Source of the DNA: Cervus elaphus
Taxonomy: Eukaryota > Chordata > Mammalia > Artiodactyla > Cervidae
Direction of reading: 5' to 3'
Length of the DNA stretch: 64,000 nucleotides
Assembly: GCF_910594005.1 (NCBI RefSeq)
Contig: NC_057827.1
Location: 6,634,001 to 6,698,000, forward strand
Made by a program: the position numbers and the translations under genes. The notes below the pieces were generated by a model. It saw nothing but the letters and a program-made list of their open reading frames with translations. It searched no databases and was not told the origin of the DNA. Shown here one piece after another: positions 1 to 61,169 of this stretch (positions are counted from its first letter, which is position 1; each line of letters opens with the position of its first letter).

Positions 1-640
1 GGAAAAGCGGGGTATGCAGAACAACATGGGCTGAGGGTCACCCCAAAAGGGCAGGTAAGAGCACTGGCAACAGGACAGCCTGTTGAACCAAAACGGCAAT
101 GTCACAATGACATCGTGCCTGACGGGGGCAGGAGGCACCCTGGGAGACAGAAGTGTCCCTTGAGATTAGCTTCCGGCTGCACATGGATGAAAGCAGCTGA
201 CAAAAGTGGCCCAAGTTAAAGATTCTGCTAAAACTGCCAAATTCTCCACAGAAATTGTGACACTGTCTATGTCACAATGCCATTTCTCAATTAACAGGCA
301 AACAGCTGAAATGAACAACACTGGGTTTGGAAAATTGTAGGAAAGGAGATATGCATGTATATTACCACTGGGAGTGCAAAATGTCACAATTTCTGTGGAG
401 AATTTGGCAATATTTAGCAAAACTACATACATATCTACCATTTAGTTCAACAATCCCACTTTTAGCAGCAATTCCCAATTTGATGATGTTTGATGTTATG
501 TATGGAATAATCCGTTAGTGAAATAATCCACTGTGACCTCCAATAACAAAGAACTGGAAATAACTACTGTGTCTATCTACACCACAGGACAGTATTGACC
601 CATTCATTTTTTACTACTAAAGTAAAAGATGTAAATAGGA
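1..640 (+). repeat. Intronic sequence with a probable L1 3' fragment
   Basis: The first 400 bases show nothing I can assign. At about 430-600 the wording (a cluster like CAATCCCACTT followed by AACAAAGAACTGGAAATAAC) resembles the ORF2/3' portion of ancient L1 elements in plus orientation. It is diverged, and the boundaries are approximate. Confidence 0.35.
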
Positions 641-1945
641 CCCGGGGTCTCCTAATAAAACAGCCAAAATATCCAGCATACAATCCAAAATCACCTGTCA
701 AGCCAAGAACTATGAAAATCACATGAAAGAAAGAAAATCAACCAATGTCAAACACTGACAAGGATTTTAATGAGGTAATCATAAAAATTATTCTATAATC
801 AATTGTAAGTGCTAGTGTTTCAAAACTGAAACACCAGAAACTAAGTCTTAGCAAAATATTTAAGTTACAATTAAAAAAAGAGCCAAATGCAAACTACAGA
901 ACTGAAAAACACAGTAAGAGGAAAATACTAGATGGATTCAATAGTAGAGTCAAGATGACCGAGGATCAAAACCTGAGCAAGAGAGAAAACAGACTGAAGA
1001 AACTAAGAGCCTAGGTACACACGGAACAGTGACAGATGACTGAGCACTGCTATCATTAGAGGCATAGAAAAGAGGAAAGGGAGTGGGATTGAGAGAGAAT
1101 TTTAAGAAATAATGGCTAAGAACACTCCAAGTTTGAAAAAAGACAGAAGCATACAGATTTAAGAAGAAACTTCAAACAGTATAAACAAAACTGGTCAGAA
1201 ATAAAGTGGAAATCACCCTCTGACAAAGGAAAACTAAAAGAATTAGTCATTAGCAGATCTGCCTTTGAATACTAACTAAACGAAGTGATAAAAGATGGAT
1301 TCTGAGGCAGACGGAACAGAAAGAGCAGAAACGAAGGGACATAAAACAGACTATAATTCTCCTCATGAATTTTATAAACTGGATTTGATGACTGATAGAA
1401 AAATTACAACATCACTGATACTCAAGACAATTGTATCTAAATGTGGGGAAAGTAACAGACTCAAATGGAAACAAGGTTTCCATATCTCACTGGAAGAAAT
1501 GTTGATACATATACCAACAGCAACCATGAAGAACACTATACTAAGCAACACACACAAAAACAGAACACCAAAATCAAGAAGAAACCCTTAAAAATGTTCA
1601 AGTAACTAAGTAACCCACAAAAGGCAAAAAGACAAGGAACCATGACGAGCAAAGAAACAGAAAACAAATAGCAGACTTGAGTTCTACCATATCAATAATT
1701 ACCCTGAATACAAATGGTCTAAACACAACAATTAAAGGCAAAGACTGACAGAGTAGATTAAAAAATATGACTCAGCTATTTGTAAGAAACTCACTTCAAA
1801 TTCAGAACATTGATAGGTTGAAAGAAAAAAGAAAAAGATATATCATGCAAACAAAGAGCAAAGCACAACAAATCAGTAATGGTTACATCATATCATATTC
1901 AGAGCAAAGAAAAGTACAAGACATAAAGAGAGACCTTATATAATG
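640..1945 (+). repeat. Ancient L1 (or HAL1-like) ORF1 and ORF2-start remnant
   Basis: Text typical of old L1 ORF1 and the beginning of ORF2: an A-rich sense strand, a segment ending CCCTGAATACAAATGG (start of the ORF2 endonuclease region), and AAACTCACTTCAAATTCA soon after. Several short open runs, such as 1295-1591, are residual L1 coding sequence rather than host genes. Many frameshifts. Confidence 0.55.
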
Positions 1946-2165
1946 GTGGAGGGATAGGGAAGGGGAGCCAAATTAGGAGTATAGGATTAACTACAAACAA
2001 CTACAAGTAAACTAGATAAGCAATAATAAGGATTTACTGTACTGCTCAGGGAATTATACCCAATCTTATAATAACATATAATGAAATATAATCTGCAAAA
2101 ACACACATGCTGTATACCTGAAACTAACACAACACTCCAATCAACCATAATTCACTAACATTTAA
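1945..2165 (+). repeat. L1 3' UTR fragment
   Basis: Contains the artiodactyl L1 tail signature: a GGGAATTATACCCAAT segment, then TAATAACATATAATG and CTGAAACTAACACAACACT near 2119-2140. It is probably a separate L1 piece from the preceding ORF remnant, since the intervening ORF2 is missing. Confidence 0.6.
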
Positions 2166-3381
2166 GAAACACTCACATACGATGTTAAGGTAATATCTAA
2201 AGCAGGAATTATGTTATTCTAAAAGAATAACATGTTATTCTAAAGGAAATAAAATTAAGACCTTAACTTAAAAAGTAATTTCTCCATAAAGAGCAGCACA
2301 AGATACCTTCAACTATTCTCAGAGAAACATTAAGATACCACAAAGTCATAACTATCTGTCATCAATAATATCACTAACAGAGATAGTGCTGTGATAATAC
2401 TGTGACTCACAAGTGAGGTTACCCTTTGCTGTTGTTATCCATGCTATTTCCACTCTTTTACCTTCAAGTAACCTTTGAACTTCAAGTAAATAGCAGAACA
2501 GTAATTGCTAAAAGTAAATAATTTCACCACTGCCACTAGGAATGACCAAAGGTATGCTAAACAGAGAACGTATCAATAACTTCACACAAACCAAAGTGAA
2601 AAATAAAACAAAGGAAAATAATAGAACATAAAATATTCATTTCTTGATACAAGTGATACTCATTATAGACTTCCTATACTTTAGTCTTAAGAGTGATAAC
2701 CTTCAGAGACAACCTCCAGGAATGCTTCCTCACCTCACTCTACCAGTGACAGCCAAAAGGGCATTTGTCCCTTTTTACCCCATCTCAGCAGGACAGGAAG
2801 AAGCCTGTGTCTCTCAGGACTGGACAGCAGCAAAGAGAAGCAGATAATACACAGCAGGAGCAACTCCCTGAGAACAGTTAAGACTAGGAATCTCTCCTTC
2901 CTGTGAGAATCTGGAGCCAAGGTCTTCAAAATAAAATACAAATTCTAGTATGCACCTTGCTATGTAATAAGGATTAAATCAAAGAATATACCATTTCACA
3001 CAAAAGGTGCCTCATATAGGGTAGGTAAGTAACATTCCCCAGAGTTCAAAAGAAAGGAGAAGTATTCAGAAGAGGCAGTTCTATCTTCATCATCATCTGT
3101 CACTAAGCGCACTGCAACAGAATTACTAGGAATATTAGACACTTTATACCCCAGTGCAGAAGAAAACATGCCCCTTACATAAAACATTATTCAGGAAATA
3201 AATCACAAGATTAGCAATAGGAACTGGTGATTATATTACAAATATACTTTTAATTTTATACATTGAGAATTTGTGAGTTTGCTTATTTGAGAAATAAAAC
3301 CTGGAGGCAAAGGTCTAAAGCATAAAGCCTACACCCCTCTGGTGAATTTTAATTCTTCCTTTTAAGAATTAAGAACCTCAC
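2166..3381. other. UBE3A intron downstream of exon 9
   Basis: AT-rich intron with no gene or repeat that I can assign firmly. It contains a small perfect hairpin at 2211-2233 (10-bp arms, 3-nt loop). A 63-codon open run on the minus strand at 2996-3187 does not resemble the missing UBE3A C-terminus. Confidence 0.5.
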
Positions 3382-52569
<49,188 letters not shown>

Positions 52570-52864
52570 TCGGTGACATCAGGGTGATCACAGCTTTGAG
52601 TCACTGATTAAAAACAGGTTGTCACACCAGTCTAGCTGCTAACTTGATCTGAGCGTAGGTTTAATAGCTCTAACAAATTAAACAAATCTTTAGTTAGAAC
52701 ACTTTATAAACTCAATTCATTGTTCAAAAAAAAATCTTCACAGGTTTGAATTAGGTGCCAATGCAACATTCATCAGAAGAATAATTATAGAAATGCTTTC
52801 AAGGACTATTTTCCAGCACTTTTTCCTTAAATTATTTCTTCACTTGAGAAAACATGACAATAAT

Positions 52865-53102
52865 CTTGTACTTTTATGAAGTGTCACAGTTTACAAAAGC
52901 ATTTTGGTCAACAGTATCTTAAATCTCAAGACAACTTTGGTTCTAACCTATACTGAGTAGGTACGATAGAAAAGAATTTTAAAAAACAGAAAAAAGAAGC
53001 AGCCTTAGAGTGATTAATTGACTTGCCCAAGATTTTAGTATTAGTGTTGAAGCCAGGACTAGGACTAAAACCTAGGTATATTGACTTCCTAACCAGAATT
53101 AG
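52865..53102 (+). repeat. MIR SINE
   Basis: ATTGACTTGCCCAAGATTTT followed by GAAGCCAGGACTAGGACTAA and TTGACTTCCTAACC correspond to the MIR 3' half; upstream TCACAGTTTACAAAAGCATT fits its 5' half. Confidence 0.6.
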
Positions 53103-53104
53103 TA

Positions 53105-53855
53105 TTTTGTGATTTTGCTTAGTTTTGCTATAGAGCCTCATGATTTAAATATATGTAAGTAAGCAAAGATTTAAAATATAAATTGAAAATCCACAATTAT
53201 AATAGTTTAAATGGGACTAACAGTAATAAGAGTTTTCCCGGTAGTCAAATGCTTAATGAAATAGTTATACACAAACATACACACACACACATCAAGTCTA
53301 TTCCTACTTATTCCATAGGATAAGCTAACATTAGCAAAAACTCCTTGGGTATTTCACAAATATTATATTCTCCTTATCAGTCATAAATCCACTAACATTC
53401 AATTTCATGAGAGAGAATGGCAAAACACAAAATCATTTTTTTCTCCCTCAACCTAGTATCTTCTGATCCCCTTACTTGACCTTAGCTGAACTGTCCTGAT
53501 TATCACAGTTCACGATTTATCAGGCATCCTAATCACACTTCAATTCTGGCAAAGATACACATCAGGAATATCCCAGAATCAAGAGTTCATGTCCTGCAAC
53601 TACTTTTTCCTCCTGATGATTTCCCTACCAAACTATATATCCAGGCCAAACCTGAAAAGTGATCTAAGGAAAGATGAGAAAATCAGGAGACAGAAACAAA
53701 AGACCCTTGACATTTATAAAATAGGAAGCTATCTGAGAATACTAAGGGATGAAACATCAATGCTTGAACCCATAACTCTGCAGGCTACAAACTTAGGCTT
53801 CAAATTCAGATAAGGGTAAGAGTTGACCAAAGAATACATAAGTAACTTTTGGGGA
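53105..53855. other. 5' intron of UBE3A, unassigned
   Basis: Contains a short CA tract near 53278-53290; no gene or exon recognised. Confidence 0.4.
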
Positions 53856-53859
53856 CTCC

Positions 53860-54340
53860 AATACAGACATAGTTCATTTTATTGCACTTCACAAATAATG
53901 TGTGTCATCTCTGACAAACTCAAGGTTTGTGGCAGCCTGCCTCTAGCAAGTCTACAGGTGCCATCTTTCCAACAGCATTTGCTCACTTCATGTCTCTGTG
54001 TCACATTTTGGTTAATTCTTGCAATATTTCACATTTTTTCCTCATTATTATATTTGTTACAATGATTTATGATCAGTAACTTTTGATATTACTATAACAA
54101 CTTGCTGAAGGCTCAGAAGCTGTTTAGCACTTTTTTTTATCAACGAAGTATTTTTTAATTAAGGTGTGTACACTATTTTTTAGACATAATGTTACAGCAC
54201 ACTTAATAGACTGTAGTAAGTCTCTGTCAGTGTGACTTTCATAGGTACTGGAAAGCCAGAGACTTCACACGATCAGCTTTATTGGCCATACTGCAGCAGT
54301 CTAGAACTGAACCTCAAACACTCTGAGGTATGCCTAAATA
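53860..54340 (+). repeat. Tigger1-type (pogo/mariner) DNA transposon remnant
   Basis: The left end TTCATTTTATTGCACTTCAC and right end CACTCTGAGGTATGCC match the terminal sequences of Tigger1, and the interior has CTCAAGGTTTGTGGCAGCCT and AGACTTCACACGATCAGC. It is an internally deleted non-autonomous copy, with no transposase frame left. Confidence 0.75.
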
Positions 54341-54344
54341 CATG

Positions 54345-54695
54345 GGATTTATAATCCCTGGAAGATGTCAAATTTCCTAGATTTTCCTATCATGTTACAA
54401 GCTTCCTAATAATAACTAGGAGATTCTTGAGGTCATTTGGAAAAGAGGTAATGTGCCCCCTGAAACAAATAGTATTTCCTCTGGGGTCTTCATAAGACTA
54501 ATAGTGTATGTGGATTTAAAAGATCCAAGTCTAACTTTCTAACCTGTAAAACATAAAAACGAAAAAGTCAAAATACCTTTTAATTGATTAACTGAGATGA
54601 ATTAATTCATTAAAGAGCTACATGTTCTGTGAAAAATACTGAGGCAAGTTTTCTCTTCTAGACTTCCTTTTTCATTGTCCCAGAGTCAGTCTGGA
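54345..54695. other. 5' intron of UBE3A, unassigned
   Basis: Nothing recognisable. Confidence 0.35.
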
Positions 54696-54699
54696 TACA

Positions 54700-54905
54700 A
54701 GGCCTTGTTTGGTCCCTTACTCAATGGAAAATCTTGGGCAAGTTTCTTAACCTCTCCAAGCCCGTTTCCCAATATATAGAACTAAGATAACAGTAGTACC
54801 TATTTCAGAGGTCTGTCATGAGGATGAACAAACATGTATTTTGTCCAAAACAGTGTCTGGCACATAGAAAAAAACCAATAAATGGAAGCTGTTATTAACT
54901 CATAA
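54700..54905 (+). repeat. MIR SINE
   Basis: ATCTTGGGCAAGTTTCTTAA, CCTCTCCAAGCCCGTTTCCC, TGTCATGAGGATGAACAAAC and GTGTCTGGCACATAGAAAAA are MIR core and 3' sequences. Confidence 0.85.
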
Positions 54906-54909
54906 CCTA

Positions 54910-56030
54910 ACAGCCAAACTCACCCCCTCAATCTTCTTATGCAATTATTTTACCTCTCATAGCACACTAACCTGTTCTAAATTTCTTTCTGAATCCCACT
55001 TGGAGCCCTCACACAGTCTACCTGGCAGCATAGTGATTTAGCACCTAGCAGCATAATCCTTTAAAAATGGCAGTCACCCAAATCTGCTGAATACATCCGT
55101 CACTATTCTAATCAAGACATTAAGATATTCATGCAATTTTGACTTGCAAAAAATAAAACAGAAACATACCATATTTCGCCAAACTTCTGAGGAGCTGGTG
55201 AATTCTAAAATCAGGCTCTTACAGATTTTTAACCTAAAACATAAAACACCTCACTCAATTCTTTTTACACAGACAACCGAACAGACAACTTTCAAAGAAA
55301 AAAAATTGCTCTAAAATTACAGTAGCAAACTCATTTGTAATATCTGTGAATATTCAAAACATATCAAGAGACAAACGCCCCTAAGAACTGCTGCCAGGAT
55401 GTGTGGACAGGTAGTCGGGCAGAACCGTGAAGCCCATTTTCAGCCACAGAGCTTACTGCTCTGCATTTCCTGACTCCTCTCTCTCTCCAACAGGGCTGAA
55501 AATACATGACCATTGTTTAAGTGCGTGTCTCGAATTCCTTCAGACACCTACAGCAGTTAAGCTTTAACTAAGTTCTACATGCTGAGCATCTGCTATGTTA
55601 GGTACATACACAAGCATCTGCCCAACCACCTCCCAGAGTAGCAGCTGGGAAGTGTCCTGGGAGTCTTAGGTGTCAGGTTGTTGTATCACTGAAAATATCT
55701 TTAAAGTATGTAAGACAATGTTGCCTGGAGCATAACAGGGCCTCAATGTATGGTAGCAATTATTTCTTAAATCAAACATTTAATCTATCTATCAAAACTT
55801 CTCTTATCAAAAAACAAATTTTGAAGTCTTTAAGCTCTAACATGGATCCAAATAATCACTGTAAATTCTTATCTCATTTGTACACAATCAGAGCACGTCT
55901 CAGTTGAACAGAACTGAAATTTTTTTAAAAATACATTTCCTTATACTATACAAAGAGACCAAGTCACCCACCAAGTTAGGAAGCCCACCCAGCATCCTAA
56001 AGGTTGTTATCAGAAAATGAATATACTGCA
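54910..56030. other. 5' intron of UBE3A, unassigned
   Basis: No assignable gene or repeat on either strand. Confidence 0.4.
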
Positions 56031-56036
56031 TATAAT

Positions 56037-56170
56037 TGGAGAAGGAAATGGCAACCCACTCCAGTGTTCTTGCCTGGAGAATCCCAGGGACAGAGGAGCC
56101 TGGTGGGCTACAGTCCATGGGGTCGCACAGAGTTGGACACCACTGAAGTGACTTAGCAGCAGCAGTAGCA
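56037..56170 (+). mobile_element. Bov-A SINE
   Basis: Plus copy: GGAGAAGGAAATGGCAACCC, GGTGGGCTACAGTCCATGGG, tail AGTGACTTAGCAGCAGCAG. Flanks GCATATAATT and GCATATAGTT form a possible 10-bp target duplication with one mismatch. Confidence 0.93.
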
Positions 56171-56174
56171 TATA

Positions 56175-57135
56175 GTTACTGTTTTTAAAATTAATCAAAT
56201 GTTAAGATCTTAACAGACTGAGTCTCAAACTCTCTTCTATAATACAATCACCTAAGGAATCTCTAAAAAAAAATGCAGATACTTACTTGATCTCAACCTC
56301 CAGAGACTGTGATTCAGTACATAAAATGGGGATATAGGGATCTGTATTTCATGTGATATGCATACCCCAATTTGAGATACTTTGCCTTAGAAGATTAGGA
56401 ATACATAATTATCGAAGACATATACCATATCTATGAAGATATAGAATAAGTAACAGAAACTGTAAGCACCAAAAATGCTAGTTGCACTCTGCAAATTTAA
56501 CCATTAGCACTCTTACACCACACCTAATGCCTTTATTTTCTTTATATTCAACAGAGGGCTCACTATAAATCAAAGAGTAAGAAATGCATCTAAAAATAAG
56601 ATGTGTCAACATGAATCTATATCCACCGGTCCTGCCATCATTTTCATTTATCCTTAAAGCAGTCCATCTGCCTACTCTCCCTTTTCTCCCTCTGCACAGG
56701 TGCATATGTATTATTAACACGTCTGTCATGTCTTTTAGCTCCTCTCCAATAGCCTATTTCCTTCATCCCCTTGTAACCCTAGGACCAACTTAATCTCCAG
56801 ACTACCTTTTCTATCACTTTTTCATCACGTCCACTGAGCAGCCTGTTCTCATTTATGCCATGTTTACAGTGACTTAAATTTATGGGAAAGCTACTTGTTG
56901 ACAAACTCATTCCGCTTTGTACATTCATAAATTTCTCAACAAAAGACTGTTCCCAGTAACTTTCCTGCATCATCTTCCTGCCTTCAGGTTCTCCTCATTC
57001 TAGTTCACTCTGCAGTTAAGCTAAAATTTCTAAATATTACTTTCTTATAGTACTTCCAACATAATTCCCTCAACTCCATTAACTCTTTACAGTACCATTA
57101 CCTTCCTTTAACCACCAGAAAGACCATTAGCTCAG
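56175..57135. other. 5' intron of UBE3A, mostly unassigned
   Basis: Pyrimidine-rich from about 56.6 kb on, perhaps belonging with the L2 that follows. Confidence 0.35.
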
Positions 57136-57139
57136 ATGC

Positions 57140-57640
57140 TAACATACAAAACTTTTCACATACTGCAAGTTTTCTTATAAAAGTCATCATCATTCTCTTA
57201 TGTCCTAAATCTTATGACCTCTTAATCCTACTTTTTCTCTGCAGTATTTCACAATGCTAACCATTTCTCACCCCTCCTGGCTTCCATAATGCTGTATCTG
57301 CCAGTGTTCTACCTCTGACTGGAACTAAGTCTTCTGGTAGTTCATTTTCCTACTCCCCAACCATAGCCTCTAAGTTTCCATCAGCAGTCCTTTTCTTAAC
57401 ATAAAAAGAGGGGCTATTTAATTTAGGTTAAATTAATTTTCTGGACAAGGTCAGCACCTGTTCCTCTATCACCTCTAAATACTTAGCATCCCTAACATCT
57501 TTTAAGATCCCTCACATCTTTACACCTTTTAAGCCTGGATCTCTTGAGTCATAAGCCTGCTACTCTCAGTTACCAACGGTACACATGCACTTGGGATGTT
57601 TCATTAGCATATAAAATCAAACTCAATTATTTTAAAAAAA
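57140..57640 (+). repeat. L2 LINE fragment
   Basis: TTTCTCACCCCTCCTGGCTT, CCATAATGCTGTATCTGCCA and surrounding C/T-rich phrases resemble the mid part of L2. Diverged. Confidence 0.4.
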
Positions 57641-57899
57641 ACCTCACTCCACCCTGATGTGCCTACTCTTCCTACTCTTGTTGTCCTGCTAATTACAGAT
57701 TATAAGAAAAATCGTAAAAAAAAAAAAAAGGTGAAAAACAAGAAAAAATGGTGCCATTCTTTATCCCCCCCCTCGTTTTTATTTAGCCCAAACACTGTAC
57801 AGTTTGATACTAAAGATCATTTAAAGAATGTCTACTATCTAAAACTAATTACAATGTTATATATCAATTATAGCTCAAATTTTAAAATATGTTTGAAGG

Positions 57900-58285
57900 T
57901 CTACAAGTGGATGAAGACATACTGGTAAAGAAACTAGACATGTTCTTACAGATATACAGATATCTGTATACAGATATACAGACCAGACTTTTGGACTCTG
58001 AGAGAGAAGGCGAGGGTGGGATGATTTGAGAGAATAGCATTGAAACATGTATATTACCATATGTGAAATAGATCGCCAGTCCAAGTTCGATGCATGAAGT
58101 GGGGCACTCAAAGCCAGTGCACTGGGACAACCCTGAGGGATGGGATAGGGAGGGAGGTGGGAGGGGGGTTCACGATGGGGGACAACACAGGTACACCCAC
58201 GGCTGATTCATGTCAATGTATGGCAAAAACCACTATGAATATTGTAATTAGCCTCCAGTTAAAATTAATAAGTTAATTTAAAAAT
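57900..58285 (+). repeat. L1 3' UTR of artiodactyl type
   Basis: GTGGGATGATTTGAGAGAAT, TTGAAACATGTATATTACCA, TAGGGAGGGAGGTGGGAGGG, CACGGCTGATTCATGTCAAT, TATGGCAAAAACCACTATGA and GTAATTAGCCTCCAGTTAAA are the cattle-type L1 3' UTR end. It includes an 18-bp palindrome at 57953-57970 in an ATACAGAT mini-repeat. Confidence 0.88.
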
Positions 58286-58289
58286 TAAA

Positions 58290-58925
58290 TTCAAAATTCA
58301 GTCTATAAATAAAGTTTTAGTGACCCCTTCCCCAGAATTGGAAACTAGACTTGCTCTTATTCCCATGTAATGGGGGAAATGGGCACAAACAATAAAAACC
58401 ACAATAAAGTAGGTAACTGCAATGCACAGTTAAGTGTTGTGAAGAAGAAACTACAATATTAAGTGCACAAATAGAGTATTCTGACTTAGTCTGGGAAAAA
58501 AGTAAAGATGTTCTTTATAAAGTAACATATAAACTGAGCACTGAGGCATGAATAATGTTTATCCCAGACATATTAAGAAAAACCAGGGGAAGTAATGATA
58601 CCATTACCAGTCCAGTCATCCAAATTAGAAAACTGAGTCATATTCTAAAGAGAAGCCCTTTCTAGTACAACAAACTAACCCACTGCTATCAATTCTATCT
58701 CAGAAATTCCCCCACACTCCCAACACTTCCCCCAATTATTCTGTTGTTGGTTTTGTTCCAGAGTAGCATTTCAGATGAAACTGTACATGATTTGGAAAAA
58801 ATCTGCCAGTCCAGCCTCTTCTCTCAGACTAGACCACACTTTCAGAGAACACACACATAATTCGTTTTTATACTTCCACTGCTTGAAAATGTTCACAAAA
58901 TATACTTCTCAGGATAAACATCTTA
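58290..58925. other. 5' intron of UBE3A, unassigned
   Basis: No assignable gene or repeat. Confidence 0.4.
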
Positions 58926-58929
58926 CAAA

Positions 58930-59033
58930 AGAGGAACATTTCCTTTGAAGTGACTTGTTTTAGGTCACTTAACTAGTAAATATAAGGTTAAGATCAAGTT
59001 GTCTGATTCTAAAGACCATGTTTCTTCCTTCCA
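58930..59033 (+). repeat. MIR fragment
   Basis: TTAGGTCACTTAACTAGTAA, then TCTGATTCTAAAGACCATG, resembles the 3' half of MIR. Confidence 0.45.
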
Positions 59034-59034
59034 T

Positions 59035-59528
59035 TATTGATCAGTCACTAAGTGGTGTCCGACTCTTTGTGCCCCACCCACACAAGGCTTCCCTGTCCCT
59101 CCTATCTCCTGGAGTTTGCTCAAACTCATGTCCATTGAGTAAGTGATGCCATCCAACCACCGCATCCTCTGTTGCCCCTTGCCCTCAATCTTTCCCAGCA
59201 TCAGGGTCCTCTCCAATGAGTCAGCTCTTCTCATCAGGTGGCCAAAGTACTGGAGCTTTAGCTTTAGCACCAATGAATATTCAGGGTTGATTTCCTTTAG
59301 GATTGACTGTTCTGATGTCTTTGCAGTCCAAGGGACTCTTAAGAGTCTTCTCCAACACCATAGTTCAAAAGCATCAATTCTTTGGCACTCAGCCTTCTTT
59401 ATGGTCCAACTCTCACATCTATACATGACTACTGGAAAAACCACAGTTGTGACAAATTTTATTTTCTTGGGCTCTGAAATCACTGTGGACGATAGCAGCC
59501 ATGAAATTAAAAGATGCTTGCTCCTGTG
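59035..59528 (-). mobile_element. BovB LINE fragment with inverted 5' segment
   Basis: 59035 to about 59448 is the reversed BovB 3' end (GGAGTTTGCTCAAACTCATG, GTGGCCAAAGTACTGGAGC, CAGCCTTCTTTATGGTCCAA). From about 59450 to 59525 the text flips to forward BovB (TTTTCTTGGGCTCTGAAATC, GCCATGAAATTAAAAGATGC). The forward piece belongs further 5' in BovB. The minus-strand open run 59034-59537 encodes the degraded C-terminal region of the RT protein. Confidence 0.88.
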
Positions 59529-59559
59529 CTTGTACATTTCTAATTTATACCAAAATCCT

Positions 59560-59881
59560 GTAAACTTTTTCTCTGAAATTTCACTTGTATCCTTTTTTTC
59601 CGATACAAACCAACAGTCTCATGTTACAGACGCTCATTACTCCACAGGATTTCCCGTTTTCCTCTATCTTTGACTCTGTTGCTAGAATAATCTTTTTCAA
59701 AAACCAAATTTGGCTATATCACTCTCATACTCAAAATCTTCTATGCTTTCCCAATGCCCACAGAATAAATTTCAAACTATCATACAAAGTTCCTGCTACC
59801 AGTCCCACCCTTACTGCCTACTGTATGACATCATTACCAGGTACTTGATGATCTAGTCCCATCACTGGATTACTGGCTATC
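59560..59881 (+). repeat. L2 LINE, left part
   Basis: CTATATCACTCTCATACTCA, AAAATCTTCTATGCTTTCCC, CCCACAGAATAAATTTCAAA and CTTGATGATCTAGTCCC follow L2 closely. It is interrupted by a BovB and appears to resume after 60838. Confidence 0.65.
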
Positions 59882-60829
59882 ACATACTTCAGTTCAGTTC
59901 AGTCTCTCAGTCGTGTCCGACTCTTTGCGACCCCATGGACTACAGCACGCCAGGCCTCCCTGTCCATCACCAACTCCCAGAGTTTATTCAAGCTCATGTC
60001 CATCGAGTCGGTGATGCCATCAAACCATCTCATCCTCTGTTGTCCCCCTCTCCTCCTGCCTTCAATCTTTCCCATCATCAGGGTCTTCTCAAATGAGTCA
60101 GGTCTTCACATCAGGTGGCTAAAGGATTGGAGTTTCAGCTTCAACATCACTCCTTCCAATGAACATTCAGGACTGATCTCCTGGCAGTCCAAGGGACTCT
60201 CAAGAGTCTTCTCCAACACCACAGTTCAAAAGCATCAATTCTTCAGAGCTCAGCTTTCTTTATGGGCCAATTCTCACATCCATACATGACCACTAGAAAA
60301 ACCACAGCCTTGCCTAGACGGACCTTTATTGGCAAAGTGATGTCTCTGCCTTTGAATATGCTGTCTAGGTTGGTCGTAACTTTTCTTCCAAGGAGTAAGC
60401 ATCTTTTAATTTCATGGCCTCAGTCACCACCTGCAGTGATTTTGGAGCCCAAGAAAATAAAAGTCTCTCACTATTTCCATTGTTTCTCCTTCTATTTGCC
60501 ATGAAGTGGTGGGACCAGATGCCATGATCTGTTTTCTGAATGCTGAGCTTAAGCCAACTTTTTCACTCTCCTCTTTCACTTTCATCAAGAGGCTCTTTAG
60601 TTCTTCTTCACTTTCTGCCATAAGGGTGGTGTCATCTGCATATCTGAGGTTATTGATATTTCTCCCGGCAATTCTGATTCCAGCTTGTGCTTCATCCAGC
60701 CCAGCGTTTCTCATGATGTACTCTGCATATAAGTTAAGTAAGCAGGGTGACAATATACAGCCTTAACGTACTCCTTTTCCTATTTGGAACCAGTCTGTTG
60801 TTCCATGTCCAGTTCTAACTGTTGCTTAC
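59882..60829 (-). mobile_element. BovB LINE, 5'-truncated, inserted in L2
   Basis: Minus-oriented BovB running from its 3' end (CAGTTCAGTTCAGTCTCTCA) to within the RT domain (CAGTCTGTTGTTCCATGTCC). A minus-strand open run of 109 codons (60424-60753) keeps the RT catalytic box as R-Y-A-D-D-T, unlike the copy at 30 kb. Frames are otherwise broken. Candidate target-site copies flank it (59870-59881 and 60826-60837). Confidence 0.93.
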
Positions 60830-60837
60830 TAGCCATC

Positions 60838-61165
60838 TTTATTTCTGACTTCAATGTTTTTGTTTCTCACAACACTTTACCCTGAAATACTTCTCCATCT
60901 TTTGCTAACCTTTATCTCTCACCCATCTATTATGCCCTGTTAAAAAATACTCATTTTAAATACTGTACCACACAATTCTCTAATCTCTTCTGTAAATAAT
61001 CATTTACTATATAGTCCTAACACTGTATTAATTTCTTTTTTTTTAATTTCTATTTTAAGTTTATTATTTTATATATTATAGCTATCTGCATACATTTCTC
61101 AGTGCTTCTAATTATAAGCTGGTTGAGGGAAAGGCGCATCTCCTTCATGTTTACTTTCATCGTAT
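60838..61165 (+). repeat. L2 LINE, right part (tentative)
   Basis: C/T-rich sequence with TTGCTAACCTTTATCTCTCA, after the BovB. Plausible continuation of the L2 at 59.6-59.9 kb but strongly diverged. Confidence 0.35.
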
Positions 61166-61169
61166 TGGG

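Noticed and set aside
2996..3187. Minus-strand open run downstream of exon 9, considered as the next UBE3A coding exon
   Set aside because: Its translation has none of the conserved HECT C-lobe motifs, and no acceptor leads into a frame matching the split Arg codon.
59143..59673. 176-codon plus-strand open frame
   Set aside because: It runs antisense across the BovB fragment and into L2 sequence, so it is a shadow of repeat DNA.
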